Notes: a model not told the origin generated them from the sequence alone. A stretch of DNA of 64,000 bases from an uncultured Rhodospirillaceae bacterium (GCA_937887565.1 CALABS010000061.1:124001-188000); one strand, 5' to 3'; counted from the first letter of the stretch, positions 18,993 to 27,392 are shown. Numbers and translations: made by a program.

Positions 18993-20201
18993 GTGGCCGC
19001 GCTGCCGTCCATCGTCGATTTCGCGGCCCAGGCGCACGACCCGGCCCGCTATGCCCGCCTGGGCGACGGCTGGGCGGTGGCCGCCGTCGACGTGGTGGAC
19101 AGCACCGGACTGGCCGCCCAGGGCCGCGACCGCCAGGTCAACTTCGTCGCCGGAGCGGCGGTGGCGGTGCTGCAGGAGGCGGCCGGCGGCCCCGGACGGC
19201 CGGCGGCCTGCCAGTTCGGCGGCGACGGCGCCGTGGCCGCCGTCCCGCCCGACCGGGTCGATGCCGTCCGCGCCGCCCTGGCCGCCCTCGCCCACTGGGC
19301 GGCATCCGAAATGGGCATCCCCTTGCGAGCCGGCCTTGTCCCGATGACCGCCCTGGCCGAGGCCGGCCACGAGGTCTTGGCGGCGCTTCAGGACTTCGGC
19401 GGCGGCAACGTCTTCGGCCTGTTCCTGGGCGACGGCGTTCCCACCGCCGAGGCATGGATCAAGGCGGGGCGCCGCTGGTCCGTCGATCCGGCGCCGGGCG
19501 CCCTGCCCGGCCTGGACGGCCTATCCTGCCGCTGGCGGCCGGTGGCGCCCGCCCGGGGCATCGTGCTGTGCCTGATCGTCGATCCCGTCCGCCCCGGCGG
19601 CGCCGGGCTGGCGGCGCTGGCGCGGGTGCGGGCGGCGGTCGAGGCGGTGGTGTCCACCGAGGCGGCCGCCCCCCTGGGAGACGGCTCGCGGCTGGCGCCG
19701 GCGGTGCTGGCGCCGCCCGCCCTGCTGGCCATCGAGGCCGGCACCGAACCCCCATGGCGGCGGCCGCTGCGGCTGCTGCGGGCCGCCGTCGGCACCGCCA
19801 TCCTGGGCGTGGTCCACCGGCTGGGCGGCCGGGTCGCCGGCGTCGATTCCGACGCCTACCGCCATGCCATGGCCCGGCGCTGCGACTACCGCAAGCTGGC
19901 CGGCGGCCTGAGGCTGGTGCTTGACGTCACCGAGGCCGAGGCCGGCCGCATCGAGGCGGCGCTGTCGGCGCTGGAGGCCGGCGGCGACATCCTGTTCGGG
20001 GCCGCCCGCGCCGAGGCCACCACCATCACCTGCATGGTCGGGGACTTCACCGCCGACCGCCATATCCATTTCGTGGACGGCCAGGGACTGGGCTTCTGGC
20101 GGGCCAGCCGGGAGCTGAAGAAAAAACTCGCCGCCCGCCCGCCGGCGCCCCATCTGACAGCAACAACTTTCGGAGAACCGCCATGGCCACCGTCACCCTG
20201 A
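18993..20201 (+). CDS. DUF3095 family protein, class III cyclase-like
   Basis: A 402-residue soluble protein with a GTG start coupled to the receptor stop. Residues 25-130 resemble a class III nucleotidyl cyclase: DVVDSTG (D33, D36) matches the first metal-binding Asp, and FGGDGAVAAVP (D78) the second. The C-terminal half (about 285-370) carries CDYRKLAGGLRLVLDV, usual for DUF3095. Whether it makes a cyclic nucleotide is unproven. The C terminus runs past the tpx start, overlapping it by 19 bases in another frame, so the three genes at 16842-20686 are very likely one transcript. Confidence 0.82.
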   Translation: MAALPSIVDFAAQAHDPARYARLGDGWAVAAVDVVDSTGLAAQGRDRQVNFVAGAAVAVLQEAAGGPGRPAACQFGGDGAVAAVPPDRVDAVRAALAALAHWAASEMGIPLRAGLVPMTALAEAGHEVLAALQDFGGGNVFGLFLGDGVPTAEAWIKAGRRWSVDPAPGALPGLDGLSCRWRPVAPARGIVLCLIVDPVRPGGAGLAALARVRAAVEAVVSTEAAAPLGDGSRLAPAVLAPPALLAIEAGTEPPWRRPLRLLRAAVGTAILGVVHRLGGRVAGVDSDAYRHAMARRCDYRKLAGGLRLVLDVTEAEAGRIEAALSALEAGGDILFGAARAEATTITCMVGDFTADRHIHFVDGQGLGFWRASRELKKKLAARPPAPHLTATTFGEPPWPPSP

Positions 20202-20686
20202 AGGGAAGCCCCGTCCACACCAACGGCAACCTGCCCGCCACCGGCGGCAAGGCGCCCGGCTTCAGCCTGGTCGCCACCGACCTCGCCGACGTCACCCTCG
20301 ACAGCCTGGCCGGCAAGACGGTAGTGCTGTCGATCTTCCCCAGCGTCGACACCCCCACCTGCGCCGCCAGCGTGCGCCGCTTCAATGCCGAGATGGACAA
20401 GCTTCCCGGCACCGTGGTGCTGTGCGCCTCGGCCGACCTGCCCTTCGCCCATGCCCGCTTCTGCGGCGCCGAGGGGCTGACCAATGTGAAAAGCGTCAGC
20501 GACATGCGCGACAAGGAGTTCGGAGCCCGCTACGGCGTCGCCATCACCGACGGTCCGCTCAAGGGTCTCCTGACCCGCGCCGTGGTGGTGATCGGCCCCG
20601 ACGGCACCGTCAGGCACACCCAGCTGGTCCCCGAGATCGGCGAGGAGCCCGATTACAAGGCGGCCATCACGGCGGCGAAGGGCTGA
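20183..20686 (+). CDS. tpx: Thiol peroxidase (Tpx-type peroxiredoxin)
   Basis: A 167-residue protein with the atypical 2-Cys Tpx layout. The peroxidatic Cys is in PSVDTPTCAASVRRFN, and the resolving Cys in ARFCGAEGLTNVKSVSD. RAVVVIGPDGTVRHTQLVPE closes the fold. Tpx reduces hydrogen peroxide and alkyl peroxides using thioredoxin. GGAG lies before the ATG. It sits inside the receptor-DUF3095 transcription unit, which suggests that peroxide defence is linked to that sensor (inference). Confidence 0.95.
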   Translation: MATVTLKGSPVHTNGNLPATGGKAPGFSLVATDLADVTLDSLAGKTVVLSIFPSVDTPTCAASVRRFNAEMDKLPGTVVLCASADLPFAHARFCGAEGLTNVKSVSDMRDKEFGARYGVAITDGPLKGLLTRAVVVIGPDGTVRHTQLVPEIGEEPDYKAAITAAKG

Positions 20687-20702
20687 GCACCGGGGCGCGG
20701 GC

Positions 20703-21053
20703 TCACTCCTCCTGGACCCGCGCCTCGCGCTCCAGCGCCTCCAGCACCGCCTCCATCTGTTCGGCGGTCAAGAACACCCCGAAGCCCATCAGGTCGTTGC
20801 GGATCTTCAGCAGCAGGAAGGCGTCGTCGCCCCAGCGGGCGAAGTCCTCGTCGAGCAGCAGGCGCAGGTAGTTCTGGTTGTCCTCGTCGGTGAGGTCGCA
20901 GGTCCACCGGGCCAGCAGCTTGTTGCGCCGGGCGCGGACCCAGAACGGGGCCTCGGACTGGCGGATGAAGGAATGCTGCGAGGCGCCGGCCTTGGCGGCG
21001 TAGGCGCCCAGGCTATCGTTGGCGTGGGTGGCGTTGGCGTGGGTGGCGGTCAC
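20703..21053 (-). CDS. DUF1476-like (ATPase zeta-inhibitor-like) protein
   Basis: A 116-residue protein with a GTG start overlapping the parE stop (GTGA). From residue about 38 it aligns by eye with DUF1476, the alphaproteobacterial zeta inhibitor of F1-ATPase: VRARRNKLLARW, LDEDFARWGDDAFLLLKIRND, then GVFLTAEQMEAVLEALE. The usual opening (FDDREKAFEAKFA) is absent and replaced by a Thr/His/Ala-rich stretch encoded by an internal GTGGCG-type repeat. It may be a paralogue with another target. Co-transcribed with parE. Confidence 0.6.
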   Translation of the reverse strand: MTATHANATHANDSLGAYAAKAGASQHSFIRQSEAPFWVRARRNKLLARWTCDLTDEDNQNYLRLLLDEDFARWGDDAFLLLKIRNDLMGFGVFLTAEQMEAVLEALEREARVQEE

Positions 21054-23041
21054 ACATCCAGGTCCCGCACGAACCTGGCGTGCTTCTGGATGTAGTGGAA
21101 GCGCAGCTCCGCCTTCTTGCCCATCAGGGTCTCGACCAGATTGGCCACGTCCTTGGCCTCCTCGTGGTCCTCCTCGGTGCGGCCGCTGGGCAGCATCACC
21201 TTGATAAGCGTCCGCTTGGCCGGGTCCATGGTGGTTTCCTTGAGCTGGGCCGGCGGCATCTCGCCCAGGCCCTTGAAGCGGCTGATCTCGACGTTCTTCT
21301 TGTTGGCGAACACCGTCTTCAGCAGCTCCTCCTTGTGGGCGTCGTCGCGGCCGTAGACCACGGTCTGGCCGTGGGCCAGGCGGTACAAGGGCGGCATGGC
21401 CAGGTAGAGGTGGCCATTGCGGATGAGGTCCGGCATTTCCTGGTAGAAGAAGGTCATCAGCAGGCTGGCGATATGGGCGCCGTCGACGTCGGCGTCGGTC
21501 ATGATGACGACCTTCTCGTAGCGCAGCTTCTCGTCGTCATAGGCGTCGCGCAGGCCGCAGCCGAGCGCCTCCATCAGGTCCTTGAGCTCCTGGTTCTGCC
21601 TGAGCTTGTCGGTGGAGGCCGAGGCGACGTTGAGGATCTTGCCCCTGAGCGGCAGGATGGCCTGGGTCTCGCGATTGCGGCCCTGCTTGGCCGAGCCGCC
21701 GGCCGAATCGCCCTCGACCAGGAACAGCTCGGTGCCGACATTGACCTGCCGCGTGCAGTCGGCCAGCTTGCCGGGCAGGCGCAGGCGCTTGGTGGCCGAC
21801 TTGCGGCTGGTCTCCTTGGCCGCCTTCTTGCGCTGGCGTTCCTCGGCGCGGTCGATGATGCGGGCCAGCAGCGCCTTGCCCGATTCGGTGTCGCCCGACA
21901 GCCAGTGATCGAAATGATCCTTGACCGCGTTCTCCACCAGCCGGGTGGCCTCGGTACTGGCCAGCTTGTCCTTGGTCTGGCCCTGGAACTGCGGGTCGCG
22001 GATGAACAGGCTGAGCAGCACGCAGGCGCCGCCCATGACGTCCTCGGCGGTGATCTGGCCGCCCTTCTTGTTGCCGACCAACTCGCCATAGGCCCTGACC
22101 CCGCGCGTCAGCGCGTTGCGCAGGCCGGATTCGTGGGTGCCGCCCTCGGGGGTGGGGACGGTGTTGCAATAGGTGTTGGTGAAGCCGTCCTCATCGTCGT
22201 CGGGCCAGGCCACCGCCCATTCCACCTGGCCCATGTCGTCGGCCAAGGGCGCGGTGCCGGCGAAGAAGCCGCGCGTCACCAGCGGGCGGCCCTTGAGCAC
22301 GGCGGTCAGGAAGTCGGACAGGCCGTTGGGGAAGTGCAGCGTGTCCTCGGGCGGGGTCTCGTCGCCCTCGTCCAGCAGGACGGGATCGCACTTCCAGCGG
22401 ATCTGCACGCCTCGGAACAGATAGGCCTTGGAGCGGGCCATGCGGTACAGCGTGCGCGGCTTGAGGGCGGCGCGCTCGCCGAAGATCTCGGGGTCGGGGT
22501 GGAACGCCACCGTGGTGCCGCGCCGGTTCTGCACCGCCCCCACCAGTTGGATCGGCCCCAGCGCCCGCCCGCGCGAGTATTCCTGGCGATGGAGCTGGCG
22601 GTCGCGGGCCACCTCGACCACCAGCTTGTCGGACAGCGCGTTGACCACCGACACGCCGACGCCGTGCAGGCCGCCCGACACCTTGTAGGCGTCGCCGCCG
22701 AACTTGCCGCCCGAATGCAGCGTGGTGAGGATGACCTCCAGCGCGCTCTTGTCGGGGAACTTGGGGTGGGGATCGACCGGGATGCCGCGCCCGTTGTCGC
22801 GCACGGTGGCGGTGCCGGTGGCGTCCAGCTCCAGCTCGATCCAGCTGGCATGGCCCGCCACCGCCTCGTCCATGGCGTTGTCCAGCACCTCGGCGACCAG
22901 GTGGTGCAGCGCGCGGTCGTCGGTGCCGCCGATATACATGCCTGGCCGGCGGCGGACGGGCTCGAGGCCCTCCAGGACTTCGATGTCCTTGGCGGAGTAG
23001 CCGTTGCTCTTGGGGGCGAGGGTCTGGAACAGGTCGGACAT
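21050..23041 (-). CDS. parE: DNA topoisomerase IV subunit B
   Basis: A 663-residue GHKL ATPase/TOPRIM protein. N-terminal ATPase motifs are EVLDNAMDEAVAG, DNGRGIPV and SGGLHGVGVSVVNALS. The TOPRIM region is LFLVEGDSAGGSAKQGRNRE with the acidic DADVDGAHIASLL. The C-terminal end (RFKGLGEMPPAQLKETTMDP) is ParE/GyrB-like, and the length without the extra GyrB insert fits ParE. It supplies ATP-driven strand passage for decatenation together with ParC. I start it at ATG 23041; the ATG three codons upstream lies inside a perfect TATAAT box and cannot be used. Confidence 0.95.
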   Translation of the reverse strand: MSDLFQTLAPKSNGYSAKDIEVLEGLEPVRRRPGMYIGGTDDRALHHLVAEVLDNAMDEAVAGHASWIELELDATGTATVRDNGRGIPVDPHPKFPDKSALEVILTTLHSGGKFGGDAYKVSGGLHGVGVSVVNALSDKLVVEVARDRQLHRQEYSRGRALGPIQLVGAVQNRRGTTVAFHPDPEIFGERAALKPRTLYRMARSKAYLFRGVQIRWKCDPVLLDEGDETPPEDTLHFPNGLSDFLTAVLKGRPLVTRGFFAGTAPLADDMGQVEWAVAWPDDDEDGFTNTYCNTVPTPEGGTHESGLRNALTRGVRAYGELVGNKKGGQITAEDVMGGACVLLSLFIRDPQFQGQTKDKLASTEATRLVENAVKDHFDHWLSGDTESGKALLARIIDRAEERQRKKAAKETSRKSATKRLRLPGKLADCTRQVNVGTELFLVEGDSAGGSAKQGRNRETQAILPLRGKILNVASASTDKLRQNQELKDLMEALGCGLRDAYDDEKLRYEKVVIMTDADVDGAHIASLLMTFFYQEMPDLIRNGHLYLAMPPLYRLAHGQTVVYGRDDAHKEELLKTVFANKKNVEISRFKGLGEMPPAQLKETTMDPAKRTLIKVMLPSGRTEEDHEEAKDVANLVETLMGKKAELRFHYIQKHARFVRDLDV

Positions 23042-23048
23042 GGCGGGC

Positions 23049-23076
23049 ATTATAGGGGAGCGGCCTGGACGCGCAA
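23049..23076 (-). promoter_or_regulatory. parE promoter, leaderless configuration
   Basis: On the minus strand TTGCGC (23076-23071), a 16-bp spacer and a perfect TATAAT (23054-23049). The ATG of parE begins seven bases after the -10 box, so the predicted transcription start is the A of the ATG itself; no ribosome-binding site is present. Confidence 0.65.
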
Positions 23077-23134
23077 GCGGATGCTGTGGCGCACCAGGCG
23101 AGCAGCACTAGATATAGTGAAACCTGGAGAGGGC

Positions 23135-23533
23135 ATGGAAACCATCGAGAACCAAGGCGCCCCCCGGGGCCGGCTGTCCATCCGCACCATCGCCATGCCC
23201 GCCGACACCAACCCGCACGGCCACATCTTCGGCGGCTGGCTGATGAGCCAGATGGACCTGGCCGGCGGCATGCACGCCTTCCAGCGCGCCGAGGGGCGCG
23301 TCGCCACCGTGGCCGTCGAGGCCATGGAATTCCACCAGCCGGTCTTCGTGGGCGACGAGCTGTCCTGCTACACCGAGATCGTCAAGACCGGCCGCACCTC
23401 CATCGCCATCCGGGTCGAGGCCTGGGTGCGGCGGCGCTGCCTGGACAGTGCCCAGGTGCGGGTGACCAGCGCCATCTTCACCTATGTCGCCATGAACGAC
23501 GAGGGCCGGAAAAGGGAACTGCCGGCGGCATGA
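23135..23533 (+). CDS. Acyl-CoA thioesterase, YciA-like hotdog fold
   Basis: A 132-residue hotdog protein. It carries the active-site motif TNPHGHIFGGWLMSQMDLAG (Asn, His and Asp of the YciA/BACH family), EFHQPVFVGDELSCYTEIV and a central strand SIAIRVEAWVRR. It hydrolyses acyl-CoA thioesters in the cytosol and probably forms a hexamer. GGAGAGG precedes the ATG. A CACTA-GATA-TAGTG inverted repeat at 23106-23119 contains a TATAGT that could serve as its -10 box. Divergent from parE. Confidence 0.9.
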   Translation: METIENQGAPRGRLSIRTIAMPADTNPHGHIFGGWLMSQMDLAGGMHAFQRAEGRVATVAVEAMEFHQPVFVGDELSCYTEIVKTGRTSIAIRVEAWVRRRCLDSAQVRVTSAIFTYVAMNDEGRKRELPAA

Positions 23534-23545
23534 GGTGGAAGCAGG

Positions 23546-23595
23546 CCCCCACCCCGCCCCTCCCCCAGCGCGCTGGGGGAGGGGCGGGGTGGGGG
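23546..23595. terminator. 50-bp perfect palindrome, likely bidirectional terminator or repeat
   Basis: Two 25-base arms meet at CGCG with no mismatch (23546-23570 and 23571-23595); the arms are C-rich then G-rich runs of the CCCCACCCCGCCCC type. It lies between two convergent genes. There is no T tract, so it may be an intergenic repeat acting as an mRNA end or stabiliser. Confidence 0.65.
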
Positions 23596-23603
23596 CGATT
23601 CAC

Positions 23604-24227
23604 CTACCGCGCCGGCCAGCTGACCTTCATGCCCACCACCACGCCGTCGGCGAGGTCGACGCCCAGGGGCAGCGGCGGCCACAGCCAGGACTGGCCTCCC
23701 TTTGGGCCGGGACAGCGTTGGACCGGGGGACCGAACAGCGCGACCACGCGGGCCTCGGGATCGCCCAGCCGCAGCGACGACAGGGTCAGGGACGGCGCCG
23801 TCGGCGGCCCCTTCAGTTGCACCGCCACCACCGCCCCCCGACGGTAGGTGACGGCGAAATAGGGCCGCGCCGGGGTCGGCTGGCGGACGAAATAGGCGCG
23901 GGTCTCGGTGGTCTCGGACAGCCGCAGCACCCGGTCGGGCGGCCCCAGCCGCTCCTCCACCTCGTCCACGTCCTCGCCCACCGCCACGCCGCCCAACCGC
24001 AGGCAGCCGAGATAGGTCAGCGGCTGCTTGCGCCGGGCCATCTCCAGCGCCTGCTCCTCGGGAACCGTGCAGCCCAGGCCCTTGCCGGGGACATAGCGGA
24101 ACTCGCCGTCCCCGGCCGGCGCCGCCTCGGCGGGCGGGTCGATGCCGGCGCCGTCGCGGCAGCCGTCGTCGGCCAAGGCGGGCGCGGCGAGGAGCAAGGC
24201 CGGGAGGATGGCGAGGAAAAGCGTCAT
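23604..24227 (-). CDS. Exported protein of unknown function
   Basis: A 207-residue protein with a Sec signal peptide (MTLFLAILPALLLAAPALAD). The mature part has two similar segments, LGGVAVGEDVDEVEERLGPP and SLRLGDPEARVVALFGPP, each of the helix then L-G-P-P type seen in SmpA/BamE-like and other small periplasmic folds. Mature cysteines are visible (DDGCRDG, GLGCTV, LGCLRL, QRCPGP). It lies 20 bp from the end of the protease gene on the same strand, possibly as the last gene of that run. Confidence 0.7.
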   Translation of the reverse strand: MTLFLAILPALLLAAPALADDGCRDGAGIDPPAEAAPAGDGEFRYVPGKGLGCTVPEEQALEMARRKQPLTYLGCLRLGGVAVGEDVDEVEERLGPPDRVLRLSETTETRAYFVRQPTPARPYFAVTYRRGAVVAVQLKGPPTAPSLTLSSLRLGDPEARVVALFGPPVQRCPGPKGGQSWLWPPLPLGVDLADGVVVGMKVSWPAR

Positions 24228-24246
24228 GGCGGGGCGGATGATAGCC

Positions 24247-25311
24247 TCAGCGGCGCTGCGGTTCCACCCGCACGTCGACCTCGCGGCGGCGGCCCTCGCG
24301 CTCGACGGAAAGCATCACGTCGCTCCCGGCCCTGGTCAGGCCGATGCGGTTGCGGATCTCGGTGGCGCTGCGCACCGGACTGCCGTCGACGGCGACGATG
24401 ACGTCGCCGCGCCTGAGCCCAGCCCGGTCGGCCGGCGAGCCGCCCTCGACGGCGGCAACCACCGCGCCTTCGGCGGTGCTGGCCGCCAGCGACTCGGACA
24501 ACTGCGGCGTCAGGTCCTGGATGGCGATGCCGATGCGGCCCCGGCGCACCTCGCCGTGCTCGACCAGTTGCTCCATCACCGCCCGGGCCATGTTGACCGG
24601 CACCGCGAAACCGATGCCGATATTGCCGCCGCCCGGCGCCAGGATGGCGGTGTTGATGCCGATCAGCTCGCCCCGGAAATTGACCAGGGCGCCGCCGGAA
24701 TTGCCGGGGTTGATGGAGGCGTCGGTCTGGATGAAGTCCTCGTAGCCCTCGATGCCCAGCCCCGAGCGGCCGATGGCCGAGACGATCCCCGAGGTCACCG
24801 TCTGCCCCAGGCCGAACGGGTTGCCCACCGCCAGCACGAAATCGCCCACCGCCACCCGGCCCGAATCGCCCAGCGGCACGTCCACCAGCCGCCCGGCGTC
24901 GATCTTCAGCACCGCGATGTCGGTGAGCGGGTCGCGACCCACCAGCCGAGCCCGAAAGACGCGGTTGTCCTTGAGCACCACCTCGATGATGTCTGCGTCC
25001 TCGACCACGTGGGCGTTGGTGAGGATGAAGCCCCGCCCCGCATCGACGATCACCCCCGACCCGGCGGCCGTGGTGTCGCGGCGCGGCAGGTCGCGGGGCA
25101 GGTCGAAGTAGCGGCGGAAGAAGGGATCGTTGAGCAGCGGGTTCTCGCGGGCGGGATCGCGCGACCGCGTCGAGATGTTGACCACCGCCGGCGTCACCCG
25201 CTCCACCACCGGCGCCACCGTGGTGGCGTCGGGCATGCCCTGGGCCTGGGCGGCGGGAACGGCGGCCAGGAACACCGCCGCGCAGGCGGCGGCCAACCTC
25301 GCGAAGCTCAT
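24247..25311 (-). CDS. Deg/HtrA-family periplasmic serine protease, one PDZ domain
   Basis: A 354-residue protein with a signal peptide (FARLAAACAAVFLAAVPAAQ). The trypsin-like domain spans about 30-240, with the triad His in ILTNAHVV, Asp in TDIAVLKI and Ser in NPGNSGGALVNF. A single PDZ domain follows at about 250-345 (SPADRAGLRRGDVIVAVDGS). DegP/DegQ have two PDZ domains, so the layout resembles DegS or a short DegQ, but the cleavable signal argues for a soluble periplasmic protease. The ATG at 25311 follows AAGGAG. It is downstream of the htpX-like and dnaJ-like genes, a protein-quality-control run. Confidence 0.92.
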   Translation of the reverse strand: MSFARLAAACAAVFLAAVPAAQAQGMPDATTVAPVVERVTPAVVNISTRSRDPARENPLLNDPFFRRYFDLPRDLPRRDTTAAGSGVIVDAGRGFILTNAHVVEDADIIEVVLKDNRVFRARLVGRDPLTDIAVLKIDAGRLVDVPLGDSGRVAVGDFVLAVGNPFGLGQTVTSGIVSAIGRSGLGIEGYEDFIQTDASINPGNSGGALVNFRGELIGINTAILAPGGGNIGIGFAVPVNMARAVMEQLVEHGEVRRGRIGIAIQDLTPQLSESLAASTAEGAVVAAVEGGSPADRAGLRRGDVIVAVDGSPVRSATEIRNRIGLTRAGSDVMLSVEREGRRREVDVRVEPQRR

Positions 25312-25328
25312 CGGACGGTCTCCTTTCG

Positions 25329-26279
25329 TCACATGCGGCGCGGCCACCACAGGCGCGGCGCGGCGCGAAGGCGCCACCCCGGCGGCAGCAGGATCTCGGG
25401 CAGGGGAATCCAGCGGGGTTCGGGCTCGGGCTCCAACTCGGCCAGCCGAGCCAGCCGTTCGCCGGTGGTGGGATGGGTCCGGATCCAGCGCAGCCAGCGC
25501 CATTCCGGCATCCGGGTCAGCCGCTCCCATCCCCCCGTCTGCAGGCGGTCGATGCGTTCGAGCGCCATCATCAGGCCGCGCGGGTCGCCGGTCAGCGCCG
25601 CCGCGCCGGCGTCGGCGTCGAATTCGCGGGTGCGCGACAGCTTCAGCGTCAAGAGGTCGCTGGCCACCGGCGCCGCCACCAGCAGCAGAACCGGCCACAA
25701 AGCCAGGTTCATCCCCGCCATGGCGGCGGCCGGCAGGCTGAACAGCACCACGAACATTCCCGCCAGCGCCAGGAAGCGGGTCAGGCGGCCGGCCGCGTCG
25801 GCGAGGCGCAGGATCTTGAGGTCGCCGGCCCGCAGATGCGCCACCTCGTGGGCCAGCACCGCCGCCAGTTCGCGGGGCGGCAGGCGGCGAAGCAGCCCGT
25901 CGGACACCGCCACCGTGGCGTCGGCGCCCCAGCCGGTGGACAGCGCCACGATCTCGGGACGGGGAATGAAGAGGACCGGCGGCACCCCCTCCAGTTCGGC
26001 GCGGTCGGCCAGCGCCCGCAGGATGCCGTAGAGGCCGGGGGCCTCGGAGGGGGGCAGCGGCACCGCCCCGAACATCGCCCGGATCAGCGTCGCCGACCGC
26101 ACCGGCTGGAACATCAGCAGCGCCGCCCCCGCCAGCACCGAGATCACCACGCCGTCGGGGCCCAGCACCAACCACCCCACCAGCCCGGCCCAGGCCACGA
26201 TTCCCGCCACCACCGCCACCGAGACGACGCGGTTGGCGCGGCGTTGACGGTCCAGCACGGCGGAATCGAGGCGGCGCAT
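25329..26279 (-). CDS. M48-family (HtpX-like) membrane metalloprotease
   Basis: A 316-residue protein with two N-terminal membrane helices (about 18-60). The zinc motif is HEVAH (near residue 141), with the third ligand Glu in SRTREFDADAGAAAL, and a second helix pair (about 165-210) lies between them. A conserved HPTTGERLARL follows near the end. HtpX-type proteases degrade misfolded membrane proteins at the inner membrane. The start lies one base after the dnaJ-like stop and uses the AAGGAG inside that gene's end, so the two are translationally coupled. Confidence 0.88.
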   Translation of the reverse strand: MRRLDSAVLDRQRRANRVVSVAVVAGIVAWAGLVGWLVLGPDGVVISVLAGAALLMFQPVRSATLIRAMFGAVPLPPSEAPGLYGILRALADRAELEGVPPVLFIPRPEIVALSTGWGADATVAVSDGLLRRLPPRELAAVLAHEVAHLRAGDLKILRLADAAGRLTRFLALAGMFVVLFSLPAAAMAGMNLALWPVLLLVAAPVASDLLTLKLSRTREFDADAGAAALTGDPRGLMMALERIDRLQTGGWERLTRMPEWRWLRWIRTHPTTGERLARLAELEPEPEPRWIPLPEILLPPGWRLRAAPRLWWPRRM

Positions 26280-26280
26280 C

Positions 26281-27177
26281 TCATGCTCCTTCGCGGGGGT
26301 CGTAGGGGTGGCGGGCCGACCATTCCTTGACGAAGGCGGTGAGCTCGGCGTCGGGGACGCGCGGCAGCACCACCCGCAGCGCCACGTACTGGTCACCCTT
26401 CCCGATGCCCTTGCCCTTCAGGCGCAGCACGGTGCCTGTGTTGGAGCCTGGCGGCACCGTCACCGTCACCTCGCCATGGACGGTCGGCACCGCCACGCGC
26501 CCGCCCGCCACCGCTTCGGCCAGGCTGACCGGCCAGTCGAGGTGGATGTCGTCCTTGACCCGGCGGAACAGCTTGTGAGGCGCGACGTGGACCTCCAGCA
26601 GCAGATCGCCGGCCACGTCCCCGCCCAGGCCCGGGCTTCCCTGGCCCTTGAGACGCAGGACCTGCCCGTCGCGCAACCCGGCGGGAATGGTGACGTCCAG
26701 CGACCGTCCGTCCGCCAGGGTCAGCCGCCTCCTGGCCCCCAGCGCCGCGTCCATGAACTCGACCGTCACCGCGTGGCGGACGTCGCCGCCGCGCATGCGG
26801 AAATCGCCGTGGCCGCCGCCGAACCGATCGCCGAACAGGTGCGAGAACAGGTCGCCGAGATCCTCGGCACCGCCGGTCTCGAAGCGGAACGCCGCCCCCG
26901 CGCCGCCCGGATGGGCCTGGCCGCGCGCCTGGGAATAGGCGTGGGCGAAGGTCTCGTGGCCCTCGGCATCGATCTCGCCGCGATCGAAACGCGCCCGCTT
27001 GGCCGGATCGGACAGCAGGTCGTAGGCGGCGTTGACCCCCTTGAAGCGTGTCTCCGCCTCGGCGTTGCCCTGGTTGACGTCGGGATGGTAGCGCTTCGCC
27101 AGCCTGCGATAGGCCTTGCGAAGCTCGTCCTCGCTGGCGGTTGGCTTGACACCCAGGATGTCGTAGGGGTTGCGCAT
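26281..27177 (-). CDS. DnaJ-family co-chaperone (CbpA/DjlA-like, no zinc finger)
   Basis: A 298-residue protein. Residues 1-68 form a J domain with HPD (RRLAKRYHPDVNQGN). A Gly/Phe-rich linker follows (FRFETGGAEDLGDLFSHLFG), then the two-part C-terminal peptide-binding domain (RRLTLADGRSLDVTIPAGL, GDLLLEVHVAPHKLFRR, VPTVHGEVTVTVPPGS). The Cys-rich zinc finger of true DnaJ is missing, as in CbpA. It stimulates DnaK ATPase. GAGGA sits three bases before the ATG. First gene of the htpX-Deg run. Confidence 0.92.
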   Translation of the reverse strand: MRNPYDILGVKPTASEDELRKAYRRLAKRYHPDVNQGNAEAETRFKGVNAAYDLLSDPAKRARFDRGEIDAEGHETFAHAYSQARGQAHPGGAGAAFRFETGGAEDLGDLFSHLFGDRFGGGHGDFRMRGGDVRHAVTVEFMDAALGARRRLTLADGRSLDVTIPAGLRDGQVLRLKGQGSPGLGGDVAGDLLLEVHVAPHKLFRRVKDDIHLDWPVSLAEAVAGGRVAVPTVHGEVTVTVPPGSNTGTVLRLKGKGIGKGDQYVALRVVLPRVPDAELTAFVKEWSARHPYDPREGA

Positions 27178-27392
27178 GGGTCCTCGTTGAGCAAGCGAAT
27201 GAAACCCGCCGCGCGGCCGTCCCGGGCACACCAGCCGAGGAAAGTCCAAGCCCTCCCGCGCCCACCCCGGGCGGCACGCGCGCCGGAACCCGAGAAGCGG
27301 CATCCCGGCACGATTCGATTTAGTGTGCGCAAGGGGCTCGTCAATGAACTTCACCGCACGCCACGGTGTTGACGATGGCGAGGAGGAACATC

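Noticed and set aside
16776..19370. An 864-residue minus-strand frame opposite the CZB chemoreceptor
   Set aside because: It is antisense to a clear receptor gene, composed of repeated Gly/His/Ala/Asp without a known domain or ribosome site.
21080..23134. A long plus-strand frame running into the thioesterase gene
   Set aside because: It is antisense to parE; the real thioesterase start is the ATG at 23135 with GGAGAGG before it.
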